DNA of 26,490 bases from Streptomyces roseoverticillatus (GTDB lineage Bacteria; Actinomycetota; Actinomycetes; Streptomycetales; Streptomycetaceae). Location: contig NZ_JOFL01000042.1 in assembly GCF_000719265.1 (NCBI RefSeq), positions 1-26,490 of the forward strand, written 5' to 3'. Made by a program: the position numbers and the translations under genes. A model generated the notes under the pieces. That model made no database searches, was not told the DNA's origin, and saw nothing but the letters and a program-made list of their open reading frames with translations. Shown here piece after piece: positions 14,277-22,530 of this stretch. Every line of letters begins with the position of its first letter. The first letter of the stretch is position 1.

Positions 14277-15410
14277 TCACCCGCGGAGGGCCTTGCAGTC
14301 GTGGGGTGGGTCTTTCGGCGGGGGCAGGGGCAGGGGTGTTTCCGTCGTGGGGCCGTCGCGTAGCTGGGCGAGCAGGGGAGCGTCCGGGCTGAGCAGGGCT
14401 CGTAGCTGGGGCAGCGGTAGTGCTTCTTGGCGCAGGACCAGGCCCTCGGCCAGCAGCTGTGCGACGGATGGGGCGATGTGGGGCGGGAGCCAGGCTGCCG
14501 CGGCGTGCGCCGCATCGGCGGTGGCGGGTGAGTGGGAGCGTGGCTGTCCGGCGAGGAGGGCCTGATAGAGGCCAGAGGCGGGCAGCAGCGGGGGAAGACC
14601 GGCGGCTTGTGCGCGGTGGCTGGCCTGCTGGGCGCAGTGTAGGCCGTCGATGTCGAGGTCTGCGTACATGAGCAGGTCGTCCACCGGATGGTCGCGTTCA
14701 CGGAAGGCGGTGAGGGCGGTGGGGATGGAGGCGATCAGGTGATCGCCGGACCCGAAGCCGAGCCAGCCCACCTGGCTGCGGTCGGGCCATGCACCGAGGA
14801 TCGTGCGCAGGCTGGTGAACGCGGCGGTGTTCTCCACGATGAGCATCCAAGGCGCCGGGCCGAGTTCGTACATGGCCAGCGGTGCGGGGGTGGGCCGTGC
14901 CCGCAGGTGCGTGGTGAGGTCCAGGAGTCCTCTGGCCACAAGATAGTGGCGCTCGATGTCCTTGAGGCGTTTTTCGTCGCCGAACAGCTGGTAGGAGCGG
15001 TCGGCGAGCGGGACGATCTCGGCATCCGGATCGTCCCGCAGCAGGGCGTTGATGGGGCCGAGGAGTGCGTGGTCGGCGGCCGTCAGGTTCAGGGTGGTGG
15101 CGAAGGAGAGCGGTTTCACGAAGGCCCGGGGTGCTGGCCGGCGCCGGGACGAGCGGGCTGGCTGGGTGCGTTTGACCCAGCGGGGCAGGGGCGGGTGGGC
15201 GCTGTAGTCCCACCCGTCACTGCCCTTGGGCAGTGTGGCCAGGCCACGGCTGTTCAGAGTCCGGGCGGCGTCGGCGAGGAGGCGGCGGCGCCGTGGTGAG
15301 GTGGCCAGGCTGGAGTCGCCCGCGTCGGCGGCGCCCGCCAGCGCGTCGAAGTCGACGTGCTGGCGGGACTGCCGAGCAAGGTAGGCGGCCATGCGATCGG
15401 CGGTGCTCAC
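14277..15410 (-). CDS. Wadjet-like JetD/MksG-type Toprim nuclease subunit
   Basis: A 377-residue protein, the usual size of JetD. The N-terminal part (1-105) is helical and basic, with LPKGSDGWDYSAHPPLPRWV, a layout seen in JetD-like N-terminal domains. The C-terminal part is Toprim-like: MLIVENTAAF with the catalytic Glu (E193), GFGSGDHLI near 218-226, and YADLDIDGLHCAQQ with the metal-binding DxD (D251/D253). In JetD/MksG this domain cleaves the DNA extruded by the SMC complex. GTG 15410 overlaps the SMC stop codon (GTGA), so it is translationally coupled as the last gene of the operon. All three catalytic acidic residues are visible, so an active nuclease is likely. The tail is Pro-rich and probably disordered. 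Confidence 0.75.
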   Translation of the reverse strand: MSTADRMAAYLARQSRQHVDFDALAGAADAGDSSLATSPRRRRLLADAARTLNSRGLATLPKGSDGWDYSAHPPLPRWVKRTQPARSSRRRPAPRAFVKPLSFATTLNLTAADHALLGPINALLRDDPDAEIVPLADRSYQLFGDEKRLKDIERHYLVARGLLDLTTHLRARPTPAPLAMYELGPAPWMLIVENTAAFTSLRTILGAWPDRSQVGWLGFGSGDHLIASIPTALTAFRERDHPVDDLLMYADLDIDGLHCAQQASHRAQAAGLPPLLPASGLYQALLAGQPRSHSPATADAAHAAAAWLPPHIAPSVAQLLAEGLVLRQEALPLPQLRALLSPDAPLLAQLRDGPTTETPLPLPPPKDPPHDCKALRG

Positions 15411-18400
15411 CCGGCGTCCTGTTCGGGGGTTTCGGTGTCCTGGCTGGTCTCGTGGGGCAGGGCGCCTCGGCGCAGGAGGCGGGCAGAGGCGATGCCGTCA
15501 CTTTGGGCGTGGGCGACACCGCCTGCGACGGCGTCGCCATGGCGCTCGAGGATCTGGACATAGCGGCGTTTTGTGCGCAGGTCCACGCCGTTGCGCAGCC
15601 GGATGATGAGGGGGAAGCGGCCCAGCGCCGGGAGGTCGTTGGAGCCGGTGGTGTAGACGAGCTGGATACCGTGGGCCCCGGCGACGCGGCGCTGCAGGTC
15701 GATGAAGGGCCCGTAGTTGGCTTTTCCGAAGGGATTGTCGAGGATGAGCGTGCCCACGCCGCCGGCTGTACGGCGGTCACGCTGGGCGGCGCGCATCCGG
15801 GCGAGCGTGCAGTACAGCAGCACGGAGACTGTCAGGAGTTCACCGCCGCTGAACCTCTGGATCTCGGTGACGGATTCGCGTTCGATGGTGTCCAGGTTCT
15901 GCGTCGGCTTGATGATTTTCGCGACGATGTTGCCGTGGCCGCCGAGCGCCGCCAGGACCAGCTGTTTGGCCAGGATCATCGCTTCCGGCAGGGCGCTGGC
16001 CCGGCCCGCGGCGCTGGCCGGCAGGGAGGCGATGAGTCGGTCGACCTCGGCGGACAGCCTGCGGGCCAGTTCCTCCCCGCGGGCGCGCTGGCGCAGCTCC
16101 AGCGACAGGAACCGCTGGGTGGACCAGGTTCCCAGGTTCTTCGGGAGCCGGGAGTGGCGTGCGACTTCCTCCACACTGTCGAGTACCGCCTCGACCGTGC
16201 TCGCGCAGGCATCGACGACCCGGGCCTGGTCTTCGGCGGACTCGGCCAGGAGCGCGATGACCTGCCGCTCACGCTCCTCGATGTCTTCCATGAGCCCGGC
16301 CAGCCGTGCCGGCGCGGTGAGGTCCTGCTGCAGGCGTTCGCGCAGCCGGCCGTCGACAACCGGCGCGTACTCCGGCTGCAGAGCGAGCCGTTCCACCTGC
16401 TGCATGTGCTTGCGGAGGGTGTTCTTGGCGATCTCGTGGGCGCGGGTGGCCTGGGATGCCTCGCGGGTGATGCCGTCCTTGATGCGCTCGGCATCCTGCG
16501 GCTGCAGGGAATGTGCGGTCACGGTAGACAGGCCGTGCCGTTCGAGCAGAAGCGCGTCGACGGTCAGGTCCGGGTCGCCACCACTGTTCTCGCCCAGCGT
16601 CTGGTGGTCGGCGGCCGAGCACAGGCTACCGGCCGACTGCCGGAGCCGCGCGGCATCACTGCCTGCCTGGTCGGCGTTGCGATGGATGCGCTCGGCGTCC
16701 AGACGCCGCACCTGGGCCAGTGCGTGGTCCTGCTCCAGACGTTTCTCCTCTGCCTGCAGTTCCTCCTGGGCGGCCTGGGCACTGGGGAAGGAGAGATGCT
16801 CCGCACCGGGGACGAGGTCGGTCAGCTGTTCGGCCGCCTTCTGGTGGGCTGACATCGCCTGACGGTGGAGCAGGCCCGCTTCGTGCTCGGCCCGCTCGGC
16901 ATTCTTGTGGGCCTCGGTGGCAGCGGCGATGCGCTCGGCGAGACGGTCGGTGTCCGCCGCCTCGGCCTCCTGGGCAAGTTCCGCCGCTCTCGCGCGCGCC
17001 GCGGAACCGGCCGCCACCAGCTTCTGGGTGAGGGCTTCGATGGCCGTCTCGGTGGTGGTGAGGCGCTGCTGCAGGGTGGTGTCGCTGATGCCGTCGCGCC
17101 AGTCCTGGCGGGCCTGGCCCCAGCGCTCGCGCAGCGCCTGCACGCTCCCCTCCGGTACCGCAGCCGGGCGCGCGGCGTCGATGACCTCGTCGGACAGCTC
17201 CTGGCGGATCTCTTCCGCCCAGACGGTCCAGCGGTCCGCCCGCTCCCGGTACTGTCGAAGCGCCGTTTCCGCGACCCGCTTCTGCCCCTGAGCGCTCGAG
17301 CAATGCTTCTTCAGCCGCTTCGCGGCGGCGCGGTGCTCACGTGCCTCGGTCCGGGCTTGCTGGCTTTCCGCCATCCAGCCTTCCATCGCCCGGGCCGTCG
17401 CCTCCAGGGCCCGGACGCGGGGGAGCGCCTGCGTGAGCGCCATCAGCGTGTCTGTGAGCTGAGCGAGCCGGTGCTCCGCCTGGCGGCAGGCTTCCTCGGC
17501 TTCCTTGGCCTGCTGGGCCAGAGTGCTGGTGCGTTCGGTGAGCGTGTTCACCTCGTCGTCGAGCTGGCTGAGCAGCTCTTCCAGCGCGGCGCGCGCCCGG
17601 GTGCCGAACGCCTCCTGGTACGCCCGCAGCCGCACGGCGAGGGTGCGATCGGCCTCGCGCCGTACGATGACGGCCTCGAGGCGCTCTTCCAGGGCGCTCA
17701 AGCGCGCGGTGACGCGGTGCAGTTCCTCCTCGCTGGCCTCGGCGTCCAGAAGTGAAGGGCGGATGGGCAGGACCGCGATATCGCCCGGCTCCTGGGAGAG
17801 CAGAGCGTGGGCCTCGTCGTCGGTCCCCACGGCGATCACCGTGGGCAGTGCGACATTGGCCTGCCGGGCTAGGGCCGCCAGGTCGCCACCGGGCACCGGC
17901 CCGCAGATGACCACCCCACCGATCAGATGGGGGATGGCCGCGATGACCTCGTCATGCTGGTGGGCGGGCACGGCCTCGCGCAGGAACTGCATTCCCGCCA
18001 CGGCCTTGGCACCGCGCTCCCGCAGGGCGGCCACGGCCTGTTCGACCTCGCGGGGTGGCGGACAGAACCCGTCCTGCTCCAGCGCGTCGCGCAGCCGCTC
18101 ATCCTCGAACGCCTGGGCACGCTCGGCGGCCAGTTCCGTGTCCGCGTGCGCGACCTGGTCGGTGAGCATCGCGATGAGGTCGGTGCCGACCGCATCCAGG
18201 TCCAGTTCGCCCCCATCGCCATCGATGCCCGCCAGTTCTTCCAGGCGCGGCTCGGCTGCCAGGTCGCGATGTTCTTGTGCCAGCGTGTTCCACTGGTCCC
18301 ACACCTGGTCGTGCCGCTGTCGTGCACTACTGAGCTGGCTGGCGCACGACACGCGTTCCGCCGCGATGCCGGTGCTTCGTTCACGTGCCGCCTCCCGCTG

Positions 18401-19987
18401 ACGCCGCGCCTGCTCCAGATGCTCCCGAGCCGCCTCTTCTTCGCGGGCGAGGCGCTCCAAGGCAGCGTTCGGCTCCTCCTGCTGGCCGAGCACACCCTCG
18501 CGGCGGCCGGCCGCGAGGTCCCTCTGCCCTTCCTCGCGGCGCGCTTCGGCGAATGCGCCCCGGCTCTCCGCGCGGCCGGCCGCAGTGACAGCCTCCTCGA
18601 ACTCCCGCTCGGCCACCTGGGCCTGCGTGGTGGCCGTCGCGAGCTCGGCGCGGGTTTGGGCCTCCTCGCCCTCGAGCCGGGCGAGCCCGTCTTCGAGCTT
18701 GGCGAACAAGGCGGCACCCGCCCGCTCCACTGCCTCCCGCAGCGGAGCCTGCTCGCTGTGGAGATGTCCTAGCAGCTGGTTGACCTGCTGCCGCTCGTCC
18801 TCCTGGTCCGCCAGCTCCATGAGTAGGGGAACTGTCTGCCAAGCCGAGTGCTCCCGTTCCGCGGAGCTGGCTGCCTCAAGGCGCTCGGCGTGCTCGCGTG
18901 CACAGTCCCTCACTCGAAGCCGTTCGGCGGCCTCTCGTACCGCGGCCACGCGGTGCCGTCGGCCCTCGACCCGGCCGTCGGCCTCCTGTGCCTCTCGTGC
19001 GGCGGTCTCGGCGCGCTGCCGCAGGGAGGCCGACTCCTGCTCTTGGCGCTCGGCCTGGCCCTGGAGGTGTTCGCTGGCGCGCCGGGCGAGGCGGATTTGC
19101 TGGCCGAGTTCCTGCTCGGCGACGGCGGCTGTGGCCGTCGCCTTCTGCACCGGCCTCAGCCGCAGGACAGCCTCCGCGAGGAACCGTTCCTCCAGCTCGT
19201 GCGCAGGCCGGGCGGCCAGTTTGTCGGCGTGTGCGGACAATGCTGCGCGCGCCGCTGTGGGCTCAGCAGGATCGACGGTCATGTCGATGAGGAAGTTGAT
19301 GAACTCCTCAACCGTACGGAACTTGAACAGCTTGGTGATGCCGCCCTCTTCCTGGTTCATGGTCCGCTGGATCTTGAAGACCTGCGGGTCCAGACCGTGG
19401 CTGTCCAGCTGCTCTTGCCAGGCGTACTGCTCGTCCGCGACGACCAGCCGCAGTCGGCGCTCCAGCTTGTGCACTGCCTCCAGCTCCCGTACGTAGGACC
19501 TCATGCTGAGCTGGACACCGTCGGCGCGCACGGGCAGCGAATCCAGTTCCAGCTGGCCGGGCCGCGGCCGCAGCAGGTACCAGCGGCGCTCCAGCCGTTC
19601 CCAGCCGCCGCTCGGGTCAGCCGGGCGCTGCCCGTCGCGCCACTGATAGACCCCGCCAGTCAATAGCACCGCGCCGACTGCGTGCCGTTCGGAGTCCCCC
19701 CACTCGGCGACCACATGCGAGACCTGCCCGTCGGGAATGTACTCGGCGAGCGACTTGGCATCGATCGCCCCGATGAAGTCCTTCTTGGCTGGCAGCAGCA
19801 GGCTGAAGAACAGCGAGAGCAGACTTGACTTGCCCCCGCCGTTTCGCAGCCACAAGATCACGTCCACGGGCTGCATGGGGAGGCCGTTGACTGAGCTCGG
19901 GCCGCCGGTCAGATCCAGCACGAGCGATTTGAACCCGGCCGCGCGGTGGCCGATGTTCTCCAGACGGAAGCGTCGCAGTTGGAGCAT
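15407..19987 (-). CDS. Wadjet-like JetC / MukB-like SMC ATPase (1526 aa)
   Basis: A very long condensin-type ATPase. N-terminal head: WLRNGGGKSSLLSLFFSLLL gives a Walker A core NGGGKS at residues 49-54, with Leu replacing the usual first Gly, and TMNQEEGGITKLFKF near 209-223 resembles a Q-loop region. A Gln/Glu/Arg/Ala coiled coil spans about 265-630. A globular hinge-like domain at about 635-745 (FCPPPREVEQAVAALRE, GVVICGPVPGGDLAALA) follows, then a returning coiled coil at about 750-1330. C-terminal head: ABC signature FSGGEL at 1379-1384 and Walker B LILDNPFGKAN (D1417, N1418 where Glu is usual). ATG 19987 has GAGGAGGA inside the preceding gene, 3 bp after that gene's stop. It should bind DNA, dimerise and extrude loops for the nuclease. 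It is not the TIGR02680 type. Confidence 0.85.
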   Translation of the reverse strand: MLQLRRFRLENIGHRAAGFKSLVLDLTGGPSSVNGLPMQPVDVILWLRNGGGKSSLLSLFFSLLLPAKKDFIGAIDAKSLAEYIPDGQVSHVVAEWGDSERHAVGAVLLTGGVYQWRDGQRPADPSGGWERLERRWYLLRPRPGQLELDSLPVRADGVQLSMRSYVRELEAVHKLERRLRLVVADEQYAWQEQLDSHGLDPQVFKIQRTMNQEEGGITKLFKFRTVEEFINFLIDMTVDPAEPTAARAALSAHADKLAARPAHELEERFLAEAVLRLRPVQKATATAAVAEQELGQQIRLARRASEHLQGQAERQEQESASLRQRAETAAREAQEADGRVEGRRHRVAAVREAAERLRVRDCAREHAERLEAASSAEREHSAWQTVPLLMELADQEDERQQVNQLLGHLHSEQAPLREAVERAGAALFAKLEDGLARLEGEEAQTRAELATATTQAQVAEREFEEAVTAAGRAESRGAFAEARREEGQRDLAAGRREGVLGQQEEPNAALERLAREEEAAREHLEQARRQREAARERSTGIAAERVSCASQLSSARQRHDQVWDQWNTLAQEHRDLAAEPRLEELAGIDGDGGELDLDAVGTDLIAMLTDQVAHADTELAAERAQAFEDERLRDALEQDGFCPPPREVEQAVAALRERGAKAVAGMQFLREAVPAHQHDEVIAAIPHLIGGVVICGPVPGGDLAALARQANVALPTVIAVGTDDEAHALLSQEPGDIAVLPIRPSLLDAEASEEELHRVTARLSALEERLEAVIVRREADRTLAVRLRAYQEAFGTRARAALEELLSQLDDEVNTLTERTSTLAQQAKEAEEACRQAEHRLAQLTDTLMALTQALPRVRALEATARAMEGWMAESQQARTEAREHRAAAKRLKKHCSSAQGQKRVAETALRQYRERADRWTVWAEEIRQELSDEVIDAARPAAVPEGSVQALRERWGQARQDWRDGISDTTLQQRLTTTETAIEALTQKLVAAGSAARARAAELAQEAEAADTDRLAERIAAATEAHKNAERAEHEAGLLHRQAMSAHQKAAEQLTDLVPGAEHLSFPSAQAAQEELQAEEKRLEQDHALAQVRRLDAERIHRNADQAGSDAARLRQSAGSLCSAADHQTLGENSGGDPDLTVDALLLERHGLSTVTAHSLQPQDAERIKDGITREASQATRAHEIAKNTLRKHMQQVERLALQPEYAPVVDGRLRERLQQDLTAPARLAGLMEDIEERERQVIALLAESAEDQARVVDACASTVEAVLDSVEEVARHSRLPKNLGTWSTQRFLSLELRQRARGEELARRLSAEVDRLIASLPASAAGRASALPEAMILAKQLVLAALGGHGNIVAKIIKPTQNLDTIERESVTEIQRFSGGELLTVSVLLYCTLARMRAAQRDRRTAGGVGTLILDNPFGKANYGPFIDLQRRVAGAHGIQLVYTTGSNDLPALGRFPLIIRLRNGVDLRTKRRYVQILERHGDAVAGGVAHAQSDGIASARLLRRGALPHETSQDTETPEQDAG

Positions 19988-19990
19988 GAG

Positions 19991-20737
19991 TCAGTCCTCC
20001 TCAGCAAGGTGTGCACGACGCAGATCGCACAGCACGGTGAATGCCGCCGAGGCGGCTGCCTCCCGCACCTGCACGCGGAATCGGTGAGCGAGCCGGTAGT
20101 GCCCCACCCCCAGCTCGTCGGCGCGGTAGGCCATCCCCTGCTCCACCAGCCAGTCCAGCGCCTCCTTGATCACGCGCTGGGTGCTCGACTCCGACAGCCG
20201 CCCCGTCGCGGTGGGACGCGAGGGCGGGAGTTTGGCGTACACCTTCCAGGCAGCCTGGAGCTCGTCGTGCGGTACGGCCAGACCATCCGCGTCCACGGCT
20301 GCTTCGCGGAGCCGGTCGGTCAGGCGCCGCAGGAAGTCGTCGACCTCGGTCAGCGAGGTCCGTTTGACGCTCTCCTCCTCCAGATCCGCCGGGGTGGGGT
20401 AGGCACGGGCCGCGATGGCCACATGAGCGAGTCCCAGAACGAGGCGGTCCTTGACCCCCAGCTTGGGATGGTCCTTGAGACGGTAGGACAGCCAGGTCCC
20501 CTCCCGAGGATGCAGGATCAGCCCTTCGACCTGGTGGGCCTCGATCACATCCAGCTCCAGACCGTCTGCGACGGCGTCTGCCGCGCCGCGGAAGGGCCCG
20601 TCCAGCCGGTAGCGCTGCAGCAGGTCCCGGTAGCGGGGGATACCCAGGGGGCGCAGACGCGGCTGGCAGCCGAAGCACACCAGCGCGGCGGCGTCGGCCA
20701 GGTCAGCCGTAGAGTAGGCGTACGCAGCAGTGGTCAC
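19991..20737 (-). CDS. Wadjet-like JetB / MukE-like KITE (winged-helix) subunit
   Basis: The 248-residue product has two apparent winged-helix regions. One is early (ADLADAAALVCFGCQPRL ... QRYRLDGPFRGAADAVADGL). The other is late (TQRVIKEALDWLVEQGMAYR, ELGVGHYRLAHRFRVQVREA). Between them is a helical linker with KDRLVLGLAHVAIAARAY. This size and layout, between a kleisin-like gene and an SMC gene, is that of KITE proteins (MukE, MksE, JetB), which bridge the kleisin and DNA. GTG 20737 overlaps the upstream TGA (GTGA), so translation is coupled. It does not look like the DUF4194 JetB of common Wadjet types. The role is inferred mainly from position and size. Confidence 0.6.
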   Translation of the reverse strand: MTTAAYAYSTADLADAAALVCFGCQPRLRPLGIPRYRDLLQRYRLDGPFRGAADAVADGLELDVIEAHQVEGLILHPREGTWLSYRLKDHPKLGVKDRLVLGLAHVAIAARAYPTPADLEEESVKRTSLTEVDDFLRRLTDRLREAAVDADGLAVPHDELQAAWKVYAKLPPSRPTATGRLSESSTQRVIKEALDWLVEQGMAYRADELGVGHYRLAHRFRVQVREAAASAAFTVLCDLRRAHLAEED

Positions 20738-22368
20738 ACCAGGACCTCCAAGTCGTCCTCGGCGTAGGTGGGGTCGGGGATCAACGACTGGGCAGGGACG
20801 AGTAGCAGGTCACTGCCGGTGAACGTTCCGAGATCGAAGACGGCGCCGTCATCGAGGACCACTAGGTGCTCCTCCAGCAGGTCCGCCAGCTCGTCCGCCG
20901 TCCCTTCCTCCTCGTCGTCCTCCGGATCTGGAGCGAAAGCCCGCAAGACTGAGATGGCAAGGAGGTCGGCGGCCTCCACGCCGTGCACCAGCGCCTGCTC
21001 CAGTAGCTGGGACAGCCGCACCGGTGCGCGCAGCGCTTCCGTGAGCAGCGCGCGGGCGACGGCGACGTCCTCGTCGCCGTAGAGACCGAGCTCTCCGGGG
21101 TCGTCGGCGATCAGCTCGATCTCCTCGTCCGGGAACGTCTCGCGTGCCTCGCGTGCCGGAGCCAGAAGCGAGGCCCACCAGTCCCGCAGCCGCGGCCGGT
21201 GAGGGACCACCGGTCCGCCGGCCGCATCGGCGAAGAGGCTTGCGACTGCCTCGGCGTCCTCGACACCGAGGCGGAGAACCGGCTCCAGCACGTCATCCTG
21301 CACCCCCACCAGCGCAAGGCGCGGAGGCGGCCTGAAGCGCTGCTCGGCCTGGGAGCGCAGGAACGCCGGGCGAGCGTCGATCACCTTCTCCAGCAGCTGC
21401 ATGTGCCGGAGATGGGCCCGCCCCAGCAGCCGCAGGATTCGCTCGCAGGTACGCCGAACCTCCGCGTCATCCACATCGTTGCGGACCTCGCGCATCCACT
21501 CCATCAGCTCGCGTTCCACCCGTTGACGCTCACAAAGGTGTTCGCGGGACACCTTGAGCAGCTCCGGCACGTCCTGGCTCCAGTCCACCGCCCGCACATC
21601 GCGTTCGGTCTCCTCCAGGACTGCTCGCACCCGCTGGCAGTACATGAGCGACAGCTTCAGACTCTCCGCCGCGCTCTCTTCGGCATGCCCCCACCGACGG
21701 GTGCTCACCTGGCGACGCAGCATCACGTCCTTGGCCGCCTGCACGTCCTCCAGATCGTGCTCCAATCCGGACAGCAGGAGGTTGATAGCCGGAGTCGTGG
21801 CTCGCAGCACGGCCTGACCGCGCCGCCCGAACCCCTCCTCCAGCATCCGCAGCGACAAGGTCACCCGGCTGTGACCTTCGCGGTAGTCGCTGTAGGAGAT
21901 ATCGAACTCCTCTCCGTCCTGAGCGTCGTTCAGCAGCTCACGCAGAACGAACCGAGCTACCGCCAGGTGCTCCGAGGCATCCCGCTCAGGCGCCGCCGAC
22001 GCCGCCAGGGAGGCAAGAAACTGGACCACCTCCTCCGTCGTGGCCTCCGACTCCATCTCCTGCTGGCTCACCACCGCCTCCAGGGCAGCCAGCCCGAGCG
22101 TGCGGGGACAGTAGAGATCACGGGGGAACCGCTGCCATGCCTTGCGCTGATCGATGCGGTGCAACGGCGCCCCGCGGGCAAGGACCGAGTTGCGCCGGGT
22201 GAATCCTGGCTCGGCTACCAGCGCGCGCCACTCATCAATTCCATCGGGGACCGCTGGCGCCGAGGCGAGCAGCCGCCGCTCCTCCCGGTCCAGCAGAGCC
22301 TGGACCATCGAGTCGATGTCATCCTCCGCACAGCCCGTGCTGCCGAGGGATACGTTGCGTTCTGTCAT
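20734..22368 (-). CDS. Wadjet-like JetA / MukF-like probable kleisin subunit
   Basis: The 544-residue, mostly helical, acidic protein is the first gene of the SMC operon. Features are an N-terminal QALLDREERRLLASAPAVPD segment, a long central helical region with regular Leu/Glu/Arg spacing (LRMLEEGFGRRGQAVLRATT, LEHDLEDVQAAKDVMLRRQV), ARPAFLRSQAEQRF, and a very acidic C-terminus (PDPEDDEEEGTADELADLLE). A long helical linker with small end domains is what MukF/MksF/JetA kleisins show. It does not match the DUF3375 pattern of typical JetA as I know it. ATG 22368 has no good Shine-Dalgarno box. An A/T-rich 85-bp stretch between it and the hairpin at 22454-22500 presumably holds the operon promoter, but no clear -10/-35 pair is seen. 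Confidence 0.6.
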   Translation of the reverse strand: MTERNVSLGSTGCAEDDIDSMVQALLDREERRLLASAPAVPDGIDEWRALVAEPGFTRRNSVLARGAPLHRIDQRKAWQRFPRDLYCPRTLGLAALEAVVSQQEMESEATTEEVVQFLASLAASAAPERDASEHLAVARFVLRELLNDAQDGEEFDISYSDYREGHSRVTLSLRMLEEGFGRRGQAVLRATTPAINLLLSGLEHDLEDVQAAKDVMLRRQVSTRRWGHAEESAAESLKLSLMYCQRVRAVLEETERDVRAVDWSQDVPELLKVSREHLCERQRVERELMEWMREVRNDVDDAEVRRTCERILRLLGRAHLRHMQLLEKVIDARPAFLRSQAEQRFRPPPRLALVGVQDDVLEPVLRLGVEDAEAVASLFADAAGGPVVPHRPRLRDWWASLLAPAREARETFPDEEIELIADDPGELGLYGDEDVAVARALLTEALRAPVRLSQLLEQALVHGVEAADLLAISVLRAFAPDPEDDEEEGTADELADLLEEHLVVLDDGAVFDLGTFTGSDLLLVPAQSLIPDPTYAEDDLEVLV

Positions 22369-22453
22369 GCCATCAGTGGATCAGCCAGCACTGACAAAAG
22401 GTCTGAAAAACGTCTAATCCGCCACCCGGTTGGAGTGCACCCAAGAGGATGAA

Positions 22454-22500
22454 ACGGGACCGTTGGGGCTCCCGGAACCCGGTAGCCCCAACGGTCCCGT
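22454..22500 (-). terminator. Perfect 17-bp hairpin terminator after the helicase gene
   Basis: Arms acgggaccgttggggct (22454-22470) and agccccaacggtcccgt (22484-22500) pair without mismatch around a 13-base loop. On the minus strand the stem is followed by TTTC. It lies 31 bp beyond the helicase stop and upstream of the SMC-operon start, so it separates the two transcription units. Confidence 0.8.
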
Positions 22501-22530
22501 GGAAGTAACGTGCGACGGCCTACCGCGCTC

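Noticed and set aside
13148..14701. A 517-codon minus-strand open frame
   Set aside because: It crosses the kinase gene on the other strand and the Toprim gene in the wrong frame. It is Pro/Ser/Arg-rich and has no recognisable domain.
15233..16852. A 539-codon open frame on the plus strand
   Set aside because: It lies wholly antisense to the SMC and Toprim genes, has no family features, and is explained by their strong GC3 bias.
15407..19987. Assignment of the SMC to the TIGR02680 (Wadjet type III) family
   Set aside because: The N-terminal head, hinge region and partner proteins do not resemble TIGR02677-02680 proteins as I know them.
22369..22420. A promoter for the SMC operon using TTGTCA (minus strand of 22392-22397)
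   Set aside because: The matching -10 would fall on the start codon itself, and no good -10 sequence is present.
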